Origin: Vitrella brassicaformis
Taxonomy: Eukaryota; Sar; Vitrellaceae
DNA: 64,000 nt
NCBI GenBank assembly: GCA_001179505.1
Contig: CDMY01000227.1
Location: 62,001 to 126,000, forward strand
Reading direction: 5' to 3'
The notes beneath the pieces are model-generated. The model saw nothing but the letters and a program-made list of their open reading frames with translations. It had not been told where the DNA came from and searched no databases. This document shows, piece by piece, positions 53,141-64,000 of this stretch; the first letter of the stretch is position 1, and every line of letters begins with the position of its first letter. The position numbers were made by a program, and so were the translations under genes.

Positions 53141-54516
53141 ACGAGTAGAAGCATCGGTCGATACACCCGTGTTCGTGGCTGTGCCTGGGTAAGTGGCTGT
53201 ATGGTTGTTTTCGTTCGGTGTCTGTGTGGTGTGTGGTTGGGTGTGTTTTGAGTGAATTGCATGGACGGACGTGGTGTGGGGTGGCGGATCCATCGCCGCA
53301 TTTGTAGCGTGAGCGCAGCCATGTGGCTGGCAAGCCCAGGTGTATCTCGGTGTGGTGGGTGTCTGTCTGCCTCCCTGCCTGCCTGCCTGACAAGAAAGCT
53401 TGGCTGTGTACACGCGTTTTTCTTTTCGCTACACGTGGGCATCTATCTGCCTATGCCTTTTATGGCTACACCTGCATGGATGAGCGCACCAGAGAGCTAA
53501 TTCTGGCACTTAGTGGTCGTCTTGAGTCAGTTGACGCTTCGAAGCCTTGCGAGCCATCGCTGCGCTGCGCTGCGTCCACTGCTTGGGCCTACCACTGTGA
53601 CGGATGCAGCTCGACCAAAAGGAACGACAGACGGGGTTCGTTGCTGCCTTGTTCTTCTGCGGCCGTTTTGTTGTCTCTTCGCGTGGTGGGCACCTGGCGT
53701 GTCTTGGTGACCGTCTGGAACGTCTAAAGAGTCACCATGACCCTGGTGGCGCTTTCTGCGTTCCGGTGGGCTGTGTGAGACACGCCAGCCACACACACGG
53801 AAAGAGATGGGCGCAGCCCACAAGTTCGCCATCACCGCATCACTACACCTGTGCGGTCATATGGATACGTCGATGGATTGGATAATCGGGCGGGTCAATA
53901 AGAATTGGAATTTCCTCGATCTTCTGCCTGCCTGAATCTCTCTCTCTCTCTCTCATCTGCGTGTTGTGCATGTTTTGAGGGACTGGCTGATCGGCAGTCT
54001 GCCGTCGGCATGCAAAGACACACACCACGTGCGCTGCAAAACCGTGCGCGCGTAGCCCGTTGGCTTCTCTGTGCGCGGCCGGTAGGGGAGAGGGGAGCGT
54101 GTTGAATGGTCTTTCTCAGTGAAGGACTCATTGATTGCATAATGTGACGGGTGTGTGCAGAGGTCCCCTGCACGTGTGCTGCCTAATTCCCTGCATGTGA
54201 TGTGAGACGTGAATGACTGACTGACGAGTATGCATGGATGACATGAATGCACCGCACCGTTTGGTCAACCACGTCTGGCTTCTCGTCTTTGCTTTCCATT
54301 CGACACAGTATCCACACGAGTGCGGCCTCACTGAGTCGGTCGAGCGTAGGTGTGTGCTGCAGCACAGGAGCCAACCGCTGCAATGCACGTCCACACTCAA
54401 CACCACCAGTGAGAACGTGCACTCGCACATCCATCACACGGTTCAGCCCAAGTGAACCACACGTGACACACACACCAAATGTCTGAGAGCAGTGTCCCAG
54501 CAGCTGTAGCTGTCGG
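53141..54516. other. Tail-to-tail spacer, 1.4 kb
   Basis: It lies between converging H2A.Z and pseudouridine synthase genes. A plus-strand ORF from 53478 (MDERTRELILALSG...) has fair codon use at its start but degenerates and has no partner exon. A TC run lies at 53938-53954. I do not call a gene. Confidence 0.5.
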
Positions 54517-56284
54517 TCAGTTGTCATCATCGAGCTCTCCCTCGTCTCCCTGATCCTCCTCCGGTAGACTTGGTGTGTCCCTCGCTTCCTTCCATTTCTC
54601 CCACCAGCTGCCCCGCTCACACTGGATCTTCATGTGCAGCTGCACACATCACACCACACCAGCACACAAAGGAGGAGGAATCGACGTTTTCGTCCGTTGT
54701 GCGGCTGCTCACCATCTGCAGCCACTCGTCGAAGACGTCTTCTTGCAGGCGGCCGGCAGCGCGGCTGCTGCAGGCAGCGACCTCAGGCAAGATGGCCCGC
54801 CTCACGTACGCTTCTGCCATGTCGTCATAGGCATCCAGACGCAGCGGCAAACCCGACGGCCTAACAGAAACAACACACATTCCCCGTGAACACGTCTGTC
54901 CGTTCATGTGTTTGTCGGCTGGATAACTCACTTTCTGTCATAGAAGCCGAATTGACATCGGTCAAGGAAGAGTCCACACGCCGGCACCAGGAGTATGTGG
55001 CCCCTCACGGCCGCGTCAGGCACGAACATCCGCTCCAGCAGTGAATCGATATCCACACACTGACCGTCCTCCAGCTGCACCAGTCGGCATCGGTCTCCGG
55101 CTTTTCGGCGGAGGAATGCCTCACACGCGAAGCCGACCATGCGACGGATCTGGTTGTACAGGAAGCCTGACCCTTTCACCTGACCGAACAAACAAGACTC
55201 AATCAGCACAGCACCTGTATGGGTGTGATGTCGTGCGGTGTGTGATCGATCTTGCCTCAATGCGGAGGAACTGCTCGCCGTCGATGGTGACGGGCTCGTC
55301 CAAGGCCTCACAGCGGTCCATTGATCGCATGGCCTGCGGACTGCCGGCAGCCACACCTTTGGCGAAATTGCTGTAGTCGTGCCGGCCGATGAACCTCGCG
55401 AGCAGACCGTTGAGGGAGGAAATGTCCTCTCGGGTGACCCTACAGAAAACACCTATTGTTTGTCAGTTTGTTTGTCGCCAGTCAGTCAGCACTCACCAGA
55501 AGCTCTTTCTTTCGCCCTGGATGGCCGCCAGGTGTGGCTGCACATCAGACAGTGCGAAGTCATCCCGGATGGGCACCAGGGGAGCCAGACAAGAGGCGGG
55601 GAGCATGTACACGTACTGCCGCGAGCTGCAGAGGAAGCGAGGGCTGAACGAAGGCACCACCCTTTGGATGCCCAAGACCTCGATAGCGTCGCCGCGCCGC
55701 CTGAGCTCCTCGTTGAGCAGACTGCGGTACTCCTCGAAGCCCAATGTCCTGTCGGGCTGGACCTGGGCAGCCAACACCCAGCGGGCAGCATGGACGCCCT
55801 TGTCAGTCCGCGCACTCCTTGATAGGTCCAACTGCATGTCAGACAGGCAGCAAGAAAGCCTACAATGGATTCCCGTTGCTGCTTTGGTCACTCAGTTACC
55901 TTCCAGTCGCTGGCGGCCCTCTTGGGGTCGACAATCAGCCTGACGTTCTCTGACGCCATGGCGTCGATGAGGGATCTCTCGATGGTTGGTTCAGCCGTGG
56001 CAGATCTGACATCGGAAGGGCACCCACTCTATATATGCACAGACACACAAGCTTTCTCACCGTTGGCAGCCATAGTAGGGTGTGCCGAGGTAGCCGACGA
56101 CAAACAATAGCTTCCGGCTCTTCCGTGGCTTGAACGGAGGCGGTGTGGTGGGAGCAGGTACTGAGTCAACACCCTCCATGTTGCGCCGAGTCTGGTGCAC
56201 GCTGCTCGGCAGAGATGGGATGAAAGAGGGCCGACACTCTCCTGCAGCTACACTGATGATCAGGCCGATGGCCACAAGGAGCAT
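54517..56284 (-). CDS. tRNA pseudouridine synthase, TruA/PUS1 type
   Basis: About seven exons join from 56284 to 54517. The catalytic motif is RSARTDKGVHAARWV, with the conserved Asp, preceded by LLFVVGYLGTPYYGCQR and TIERSLIDAM (family motif YxGTxYxGxQ...T(I/V)E). FIGRHDYSNFAKG and VKGSGFLYNQIRRMVGFACE are further TruA blocks, followed by a C-terminal FGFYDRK. The N-terminus is a hydrophobic signal-like segment (MLLVAIGLIISVAAGECRP) followed by a Pro/Ser/Arg-rich stretch. This suggests targeting to the plastid or another membrane-bound organelle rather than the nucleus or cytosol. An extra helical, acidic C-terminal tail ends EGELDDDN. It converts uridines in the tRNA anticodon arm (positions 38-40 in TruA) to pseudouridine. 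Confidence 0.9.
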
Positions 56285-56612
56285 TCTCTTCGCCTGGCCT
56301 CGCGCAGATCTCCAAGAGCGATCGCCTCATGCGAGCTAAACAAAAGGTGAGATTTAATCCATCCGTTTGGGACTGCCACATGCAGATTTGACCAATGTTG
56401 ATCAGGGTAGACCGATGAAGGTGTCATTTGCAGAGCGATGGTGCGATAGGATGTCATTGCATGCATGGATGCCATAGAGGGTGAGGGTACCATGCAGCTG
56501 GAAAACGAAAAGGCGAGGGCGATATCATCCATCAGACATGCATCAGACATGCAGACACGCACACGTGGGTACAAAGATGAGTGGGTATGATCTCAGACAA
56601 AGGATGGTCGGT
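56285..56612. other. Only same-strand (head-to-tail) intergenic interval
   Basis: These 328 bp lie between the MFS gene stop (56613) and the start of the pseudouridine synthase (56284), both on the minus strand. It must hold a terminator region and a promoter. No motif is evident. Confidence 0.5.
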
Positions 56613-59600
56613 TCAGAAGGAAGCCGTCATCATTCTGCAGAGAGAAACGACACCATTGGTGTCCATGGACGGCCGGGGAGATCGCAGAGCATGATTGCAG
56701 CTGGACCCGACCCACCTGATTCGTTTGATTTCGTATTCGTCGGTGGTCGTCTGGCCGGGGCGCAGCTTGTTGCCGTACACGTGGTACTGCACGATATGAT
56801 CACACACACAGGCTGATGATCTGTGTGGTGTGTGGATGGGTGGGTGAATGCCACACGTACCACAAGGGCTGCGAGGGAGAAGAATATGCAGCCGAAGGCA
56901 GACCACCAAAGCACAATGCGATAGCCCCACCTGCGGGCCAGCCATGCGCCACACGTGTCCTTCGGTCTGAGACTCGCGTGTTGTGCTTACGTGAGTGGCG
57001 ACTCGAATGGGAAGTGATGGCGGACATAGTCCATGACAAAGCCTGAAGGGAGAGAGAGAGCAACCGCACACACACACATGGGCAAGCGGCCTCCATTGTC
57101 TGCGTTATTCATGAACGCACCAGGTATGATGGGTGCGCAGAAGTATCCGAGTGTGTTGTAGATGATCTGAGTCAAAGCACTGCTGAAGGAGCGCATGTAG
57201 TCTACACACGCAATACAGCACAGCACACCACAGAGGGACAAAGACCCTCTCTTTCTGTGCTCGGTGTGTCTCGTCTATGTGTGTGTCCCGTGTGTCACTC
57301 ACCTGGCACACATGACACGAGAATGCCGAAAGTGATGGGCGTCAAAGCACCGCCTAAACACCCCCAGACACACACACCCCCACACATCGGACGGATGGTT
57401 GCCTCGTGTGTGTCTGTCTCCGCCTTGTGTTGTGTACCTACCGCAGAAAAGGCAGATCCAGAGGCACGCGATGAATCCCCCGAGGTTCCAAGCGAAGGTG
57501 GCGAGGACGCCACACCCAGTGGCCACCACCGACCACACTATGCCTAGGTAGAAGGCGTTGTTGACTTGCTCACCCTTGTACCCTCCAAGCTTGTCACTTA
57601 TCCAGCCACCCGCAGGCACGCTGATCACCAGAGAAGAAGTGTCTATGCTTTGGAGGGCGGTGGGGAGGGGGGGACTGATGTCGTCACACGTACCCGCAGA
57701 GAGGTGCGGTGACCGCGGTGAAGGTGTAGAGTGCGATGACGTGAGCTCTGTCGCACTGCAGCACGTTGACGAGGTAGTCGGTCGTCCAAAACTGAATGCC
57801 CGTCACCACAAAGTACAAAGACGCCATGCCTGACACACACACATCCACCATTTGGTGCCTGTGTCATGCCTGTGTAGGTCTTCCGGTCGGTTGGTTTACT
57901 GAGTGAGAGGCAAAGGTAGAGTGGGTTCGAGATCAGAGAGAGTGTCCACTCGCCCAACTTGCTGCACACACCACAAACACCACAAACATCAGATCAACCG
58001 TGGGGACATGCAGAGAGTCGTGCTGTGTGTAGATTTGTCGGTCCACTTACGCGCAGAAGCCGAAGAATGTCTCCGTCTCCTCAGCCCTCTCCTGAGCCGT
58101 GATGCTGTCAAGGCGAATCCTACACACACAAACAGGCACACACACACATACACACCCTTGTCTCTCCCTCTCCCTCCCCCACCCTCCCCACTCGACCGAC
58201 CCACCTCGAGAATTTGGGTCGAGTGGGCTCCTCAATGAGCAGTCGGTCCTTGCCGGCGTCACACTCGTCAAGGTCGACGACATTCCCCATCTCGATGTCG
58301 ACCTCATGGTCGTCCGACTCGTCTGCTCGCGGGGCCCTCTGCGGGATGCGCCTGTGCCTCTCCGAGTGGTAGAGGGTGTAGTCGATGACGTTGTTGTCCA
58401 TGAGAGCAATGCCGATGACGGCGGGGACGATCATGACGGCCTGGAAGTAGAAAGCGGTGTGCCAGGTGATGTACTGGCCGATGGTGGGAAGGCGCTGCAG
58501 CTCCGTGATGGAGCCAGCGATCGAGTAGCCCACGATGGAGCCAAGCACGGAGGCCGCCTGGGTCCAGCTCATCCACCTAGACACATGCATGGTGTGGGTG
58601 AGAAATCCGTGCATTGCATCAGTGGGGTGGATCTTTGTTTGCCTACGATGACGAAGATGCTTTGGGGGCGAACTCATCGACCCACACCGGGGTGTACACC
58701 AGAGGCAATGCCTGACGACCGACCAAGAGAGGAAGGTGCGTGTCGTTCGTCTCTCTCGCCTGCCATATGGTTGTGTGCCCCTGCCACCCCGCCCACGCAC
58801 CTGTCCGATCCCAGCAACCAGGCGCGACGCGAGCATCCATTTGAAGTCTCCAGTGAAGTGACTGAAGAGACGAATAAACAGTGAGGGGCCCATTCCATTG
58901 ATGGTGTCTGTCTGTGGGGTGGGTGGGTGGTTGGGGCACTGCACTCACGCGAAAGAGAAAGCGGAGAGAGACATGGTGGCGAGGGCGGCAATGAGGATGT
59001 ACTTGGCGGGGAAGCGGCCGTAGATGACACCGGCGAGTGGGCTGCCGATGAGCAGGCCGGTGTACACGAGCGACCCGAGCAGCGACTGCTGCACGTAGCC
59101 GAGAGGGAACTCCAGGTTGATGAAGTGGAGACAAGCAGGGATAGCACCTGCACAAACACACAGACAGACAGACATACATACAAAAGTGTGGCACGGCGTC
59201 CGCGGGATGGCTGGCTGGCTGTCTGACCGTGGTCGAAGTTGAGCATCACCACGATGTACACCAGCATGACGAGCATCACACGACGGGAGCACAGCCCCTC
59301 TGTCCAGACAGGCATGCTCAGCCTTTCCTTACTTTATCTTGTCCCTTGTTCCTCACTCACCGTCTCCGCCGGCACGAGGCGGTGCGAATCGGAACTCCTT
59401 GGGCGACCTGGGGTGCGGGGGCAGACGCGTGACCACAGGCTGCACCGCCGAGGGCTCGATTATGCCCTCCATCGACATCTGCCGCGGAGCCTCAACCTGG
59501 GGCTGACCCTGGGGCTGACGCACCACCCTGCAGGACAGTCAGTCGATCAAGGACACCCACAGAGATGTGAGGCAGAAGGGTGTCTCTCTACGTGACTTGG

Positions 59601-60112
59601 CCTGCCTTACGTCGGCAGAGACGGGGCGCTCTTCTGCTGAGGATCTTTCGGCTCTTCGCCCTCCCCCTTCGATCGTCCAAACAGGTTCAGGTTGGGCAGT
59701 CCAGGCACACGCCACTGGGACAGCGCTGCAATTGAGAGAGGGGCGGGGCGCACACACCGCACACACAGGCATTAATGGCAGGGCAAGGCGCCCTCGAGTC
59801 AACGTCACGTACGCCTGAGGGTGTTGGTGTTATTTCCCGTTTTGGGCAGCAGTGCCGCTTCCGCCCCTGCTGCCGCACCCCCGTGGCCGTCAATCTCGGC
59901 GGTTTGCGTGACTGCACGCACAAACAAGACGGCAGCGCGTCACACAGGTGCGCCGGCTTCCCTCCCCCTCTCTCCTTTGCAAAACGGCCTGCCGCTTTGT
60001 GACGGGCCATGCCTGCCTGACCATCGCTGGCCTGCTGTGCTCGTGTGTGCTTACGGCTTCGTGCAGCCTCCACATCCACGTCGGCTTGCGCGTAGTGGGT
60101 GTGCTCCGCCAT
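56613..60112 (-). CDS. Major facilitator superfamily transporter
   Basis: About 19 small exons run from 60112 to 56613; checked phases agree. A hydrophilic N-terminal region of roughly 150 residues (MAEHTHYAQADVDVEAARS..., a Pro-rich stretch near RQPQGQPQVEAPRQ) precedes about 12 helices. Helices include VMLVMLVYIVVMLNFDHG, LLGSLVYTGLLIGSPLAGVI and ILIAALATMSLSAFSFA. The loop-2 signature is GVIYGRFPAKYI and the ligand-side motif is LVAGIGQALPLVYTPVWVDE, followed by SWTQAASVLGSIVGYSIAG. A long acidic loop (DESDDHEVDIEMGNVVDLDE) separates the two halves. The second half has YFVVTGIQFWTTDYLV and SVPAGGWISDKLGGYKG. The arrangement is somewhat Spinster-like; the substrate cannot be inferred. The last exon is tiny (MMTASF then stop). 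Head-to-head with the gene at 60315. Confidence 0.85.
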
Positions 60113-60314
60113 GTGCGTTGGGTAATTTTTTGGCGGCCGTCGACGTTATCACGAGTTAGTTGAGTCAACCCTGCAGGCTTCTTGCGTTGCTTTATCAAAC
60201 GATTTGTTCGCAAGGAGAAACTCGGGAAGGGGGCAGGTGGGGGCTTCCTGGCCAAGAAGCTCGCGCTCTGAAAACTCAAGTTTACTCGCTAGAGCATCTG
60301 CCGGTCGTTTTCGC
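60113..60314. promoter_or_regulatory. Divergent promoter region, MFS / unknown secreted protein
   Basis: About 200 bp separate the MFS start from the first ATG of the plus-strand gene. An in-frame open stretch without ATG covers the right half, so the true boundary is uncertain. Confidence 0.4.
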
Positions 60315-61431
60315 GATGGCCTGTGTCGGTATGGCTTGCTGGTCCTCCTCGCCCTCTCTGTATCCATCACGCGTAAGTGGCCATGCGAAACAAGGCCAGA
60401 TCAGATCTTCAGCGAGAGAGAGGACGGACGGCATCAACATGCGGACGCGCCGCACACGCCTTGTCGGTTCGGTTTCTCTGTGCGTGTGTTGTATTGGCAG
60501 ATGGCGTGGAGGCGTCTGGCAAGATAGCGACGGAGGAGAAATCTTGCGGCCTCATCGAACAAGGTATGAAGGCCCTTGGATAATGGCTTCCGGCTGGCTG
60601 CATTCCATACACCGCAGCCCATCTCATCCATCCATCCATCCATCCATCCATCCATCCATCCATCTGTGTTGCCGTCGTGCAGGTGCGTTTGCGGCGTCGA
60701 ATGCCACCTACATGGCGGGTCTTCATCTCGTTGAGCGGCAGATCCAACTCGCGAAACAACTCACCCAGTCGGGCGTCGACCTCTCACAGTCGGCCGCCAC
60801 CCTCAGCAGCACTGCACACGACAGCGTCACCGGAACCGCGGGCCTCATCGACGCCCTGGTGTCGCGCCAGACGGGCAGCTTCCTGCAGGCGGGCGACCAC
60901 TTCAATCAGCCACGGCGCCCGAAGCCGGATTGGTACAAGAGACCTAGCGGTTCGGAGATGGTGGAGTTTTTCGAGCAGCACTTCCCCTCATCGCTCACAC
61001 CGGCGAACGGAGTTTGCATCCGCGAGACAGAGAAGAGAGGCTCCCGGCCCACCCTTTGCTACCTGACGTGTCCAAACAAGGACTTCAGCATCGACTGGGG
61101 CCACCCCATGCTGGGGCGCATCCACACGGGGACCCCGAAAAAGATCGAATGTCTAACGACGGGGGTCACGGGGCCTGCGCAGAAGGTGTGCCAACCCGGC
61201 TCCAAGAGCAGCAGCCGGTTGGACTTCTGCGCCCTCAACAGCATCGGGTTGAACATGGAGAACCTGCGCGAGTACGATGGCCAGTGGGGCCATTTCTTCC
61301 ACGTGAAGCGGGGGCAGCGCTCTGAGGGGCAGAACAAGTGCGAGGGCATTGCTCTGGAGTTTTACTGGCGCGATTCCTACTCAGCGTATAAAGTCCCAGT
61401 GCCCGACCTGGGGGCAGACTCGCGCTGCTAG
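60315..61431 (+). CDS. Unknown Cys-containing protein, probably secreted; start uncertain
   Basis: Exons 60501-60563 and 60683-61431 are secure and in phase. The first exon ends at a perfect donor (gtaagt, 60372). In the frame that fits exon 2, it reads as a signal-like segment (GLCRYGLLVLLALSVSIT) but has no ATG. The only ATG (60315) is in another frame, unless an earlier donor at 60329 is used, giving a start MACVDGVEASG. The mature part has an amphipathic region (LVERQIQLAKQLTQSGVDL), then a compact domain with eight or so cysteines: ANGVCIRETEK, TLCYLTCPNKDF, KIECLTTG, KVCQPGS, LDFCALNSIGLNMENL, YDGQWGHFFHVKRG and KCEGIALEFYW, ending in Cys. I do not recognise the family. A surface or wall protein is possible. 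Confidence 0.65.
60625..60664. repeat. (CATC)n microsatellite in an intron
   Basis: Nine to ten CATC units fill the 3' half of the intron between exons 2 and 3 of the unknown secreted-protein gene. Confidence 0.95.
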
Positions 61432-61710
61432 CAGAGCGTCTGACGCATACACACAACACACACACACCGCAGCCCATCATGTAGCCGACTTTACAAGGGA
61501 GAGGGAGGGGGGGGGGGCTGTATTGATGATCGGATGATTAAGCCATGACGTCATCGTTTTTCGCCTTACTTTTCCCATCTGCGCCACACCCACGCGCACA
61601 CACACGCACACAGCGTCTGTTTCTGTGTCTCCTTCTCACCTGTGCGACTTTTGGCACCTTTGCTTTTCTGGACGACAGGGCGCACACTTGTACAGAGCAG
61701 CAGGGATGCA

Positions 61711-61748
<38 letters not shown>

Positions 61749-62692
61749 CACAGAGAGGGAGAGAGAGATAAGTGGGGGTCGCATGCCGCAGAGCCAGGCT
61801 TCTCTCCCCACCGGTGGCCGTAGACAAGATCCGCGTCTGCCTGGTGGTGTACGTGTGACGCCTGCCTCGCCCCGATCCCACTCTCTCTGTGTGTTCTGGC
61901 TGGCCGGCATATCACGGACACACCTCACACACATGCACACACAGACTGACAGGGGGATGGCCGGTGTGCCGAAGTAGCTAATAATTAAAACGAGACGGGT
62001 GTGTGTGTGGGGGGGGGGGNNNNNNNNNNNNNNNNNNNNNNNNNNNNNNNNNNNNNNNNNNNNNNNNNNNNNNNNNNNNNNNNNNNNNNNNNNNNNNNNN
62101 NNNNNNNNNNNNNNNNNNNNNNNNNNNNNNNNNNNNNNNNNNNNNNNNNNNNNNNNNNNNNNNNNNNNNNNNNNNNNNNNNNNNNNNNNNNNNNNNNNNN
62201 NNNNNNNNNNNNNNNNNNNNNNNNNNNNNNNNNNNNNNNNNNNNNNNNNNNNNNNNNNNNNNNNNNNNNNNNNNNNNNNNNNNNNNNNNNNNNNNNNNNN
62301 NNNNNNNNNNNNNNNNNNNGGGGGGGGGGGTTGAGGGTGTCGATACACGGCTGGCCGGTGGAAAAGGGATGGATGGCTGCACACGTGAGATGGCATGGTG
62401 TGGACTGATGGTCGCTGGATGGATGTGTGGATGGGCGGACAAACCGATGATTTTGAAAGAGCTGTCGGACGGTAACAGATAAACCAATGCAAGCCAAGCA
62501 GCCATCAATCACACAGCACACAGCTTGTCCGTCACGATGCACATGTACACATAGGGATGAGTGCTATGCACGCTACCGTCTCTGTTTCTCTCTCGACTAG
62601 CCAGTTGACTAAACAGCAACCCACCCCCGCCCCGCCCCGACCAGCCTGGCCTGGCCACTGGTGGCCGGCCCTTCCTCAGTCACTCATGTCAC
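61432..62692. other. Tail-to-tail spacer with gap
   Basis: No gene. It contains a CA-then-GA run (61709-61745) and the second assembly gap, which is flanked by G homopolymers. The 3' UTRs of the converging genes lie at its ends. Confidence 0.55.
62020..62319. other. Assembly gap (300 N)
   Basis: Exactly 300 unresolved bases, bordered by ten or more G on both sides. It is probably a poly-G or G-rich repeat that failed to assemble. Confidence 0.99.
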
Positions 62693-64000
62693 TCATTCTC
62701 TGACGAGCGTGCCGCGCCCCCTCCCCAGCTTCCTGAGCAGGTCGAACACGGTGAACACGTCGGCTGTCGCATTATCGGTCTCGTCGTTGCCCAACTCATC
62801 GCTGCCACGCACGCAGCACACACGCTCTAGCCGGGGAAACCTGGCCTGCTTCAATGGGAAGGGCAGACAGGCGTCCTCCGCCCCACTCAGACGCAGCACG
62901 CGGCACTGGCGGAACACCAGCGGCCTCATGGTCGGCTGCCGACCGCCCCACCACCGCCACTGGTCCTCGCTGTTGGATGTCGTGCACGCCACCGTCACCT
63001 CTCGCGCATGGAAGGCGGCGAACAGGGTGACCTTCTTGACGATGTGGCGAATCATGTCGTTGTCGTGGCTGGCGTCGGGGGAGAGGACGTCCAGCGTGAC
63101 TCGCTCGACAGTGATGTGGAGGTAGGGCCGCTCGAGGACGTAGAGGAGGCACCTGGCCATGTCGAGTGAGATGACGATGCTCTTGAAGTGGATGTGCAGG
63201 GGGCGGGAGGCCTCACGGTTGGGCAGGGTGGGCGGGAAGTGGTACTGCGTCTGGATCAGCTGGGGCATGAACGGGTCACTCTCGGGCTGCGCACGCAGGT
63301 ACGCAGGCAGCGTGGCGTAGCCGTGGTCGGCAGCTGGACTGTGGCTGGGACCAGGGGTGGTGGTCACGGTGGCGCCCCCGCGGCTCGTGCTGGTGTGCCC
63401 CCACCCGTCGCCCTGTTTCTGCTCCTCCACGACGCCGCTGGCAGTGTAGCTGACGTTGGTGTTCATCTGGGTGCGCGAGCTCCACTCGTCGACCACCACC
63501 CGCTTGAACTGCCGCATGGCCGCGTGGTGCCACACGAGGGAGTGCTCGAACGTGCTGGTGCAGTACATGGGCAGACGAGTGACGGCAGCGGTCCTCTCCC
63601 CCTCCCCACTCAACACCTTGAGCCACCTGTCCCGCTGTCGACTCGGCATGCGGCGCATCAATGGCTCGCCAAGGGCCAGGTGCGAGTGTGCTGAGGGGGA
63701 GCGCGACGCAGCCAGGGCGTCACGCGACACGTCGCCGTATGTGATGACGCGAGGCGTCTCGAGGAACGAGAGGATGTTGCCGTAGACCTCCAAGGGCACG
63801 GAGAAGCCCTGCATGGGAATGGTGGTGAGCAGCTTCGCGTCACAGTGGTGGAGGGGGAGGGAGGGACTGGGCGGGGGGAACAGGCGCGCCACCAACTTCG
63901 AAGACAACACCTGTCAACAATGACGCAACACGGATGAATGGTAATTAATGTCTGTCTGCTCGTGTGCCCACCTTGTTGTGTGCGCTCTTGCAAGCGCCAT
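62693..64000 (-). CDS. Unidentified protein, 5' partial (possible F-box-like)
   Basis: Two exons are visible: 64000-63972 and 63910-62693, joined in phase 0 (CKSAHNK then VLSSKLVARL). The 5' part lies beyond the window. The large exon encodes about 405 residues: an N-terminal LEVYGNILSFLETPRVITYG, which resembles the start of an F-box-like helix pair, then a His/Ser/Thr-rich loop, then alternating hydrophobic strands: HIHFKSIVISLDMARCLLYV, HITVERVTLDVLSPD, MIRHIVKKVTLFAAFHAREV, RPLVFRQCRVLRLSGAEDAC and FPRLERVCCVRG. The regular LxxL spacing late in the protein is compatible with degenerate leucine-rich repeats of an F-box/LRR protein. No membrane segment or catalytic motif is seen. Confidence 0.6.

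Noticed and set aside
53323-53727. ORF of 134 codons downstream of H2A.Z, including MDERTRELILALSG
   Set aside because: The start looks protein-like, but the remainder is composition-driven, no partner exon or domain is visible, and it lies in the H2A.Z 3' spacer.
61999-62482. ORFs covering the second N gap
   Set aside because: They consist mostly of undetermined residues flanked by poly-Gly from G runs.

Overview
The window is nuclear DNA from a GC-rich, intron-dense protist. Genes are split by many short GT-AG introns (about 50-150 bp) whose sense strand is rich in TG and TCTG tracts ending in tgcag. My best guess is a chromerid or related alveolate alga such as Vitrella; this is inference from gene style and content, not proof. 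There is no bacterial operon logic, CRISPR array or recognisable transposon. Two 300-base N gaps interrupt the assembly (30816-31115 and 62020-62319).

I could build 17 protein-coding genes, most with every intron phase closing. From left to right: a coiled-coil/low-complexity protein, open at its 5' end (+); a ZP-module membrane protein (-); splicing factor SF3B4 (+); a full-length ABCC transporter (-); a very large NB-ARC/STAND NTPase with zinc fingers and membrane segments (+); an unidentified gene running into the first gap (-); a diacylglycerol-kinase-like protein (+); a SelW/Rdx-like, EF-hand and Ig-like fusion (-); a NEK-type kinase fused to about eight EF-hands (+); a small multi-pass membrane protein (-); an aprataxin homologue (+); PIG-O (-); histone H2A.Z (+); a TruA-type pseudouridine synthase (-); an MFS transporter (-); an unknown Cys-containing protein (+); and an unknown protein open at the right edge (-).

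The layout itself is striking. The strand flips at 15 of 16 gene boundaries, giving seven head-to-head pairs that share 168-399 bp start-to-start intervals. The long spacers (up to 5.1 kb) are all tail-to-tail and are filled with tetra- and pentanucleotide repeats.

The genes do not form one pathway. Several bear on signalling and the cell surface: the NLR-like NTPase, the Ca2+-linked kinase, the lipid kinase, the ZP protein and GPI-anchor synthesis. Others are housekeeping (splicing, chromatin, DNA end repair, tRNA modification, transport). The most novel items are the NLR-like STAND protein, the NEK/EF-hand kinase, the ZP protein outside animals, and the Rdx/EF-hand/Ig fusion.
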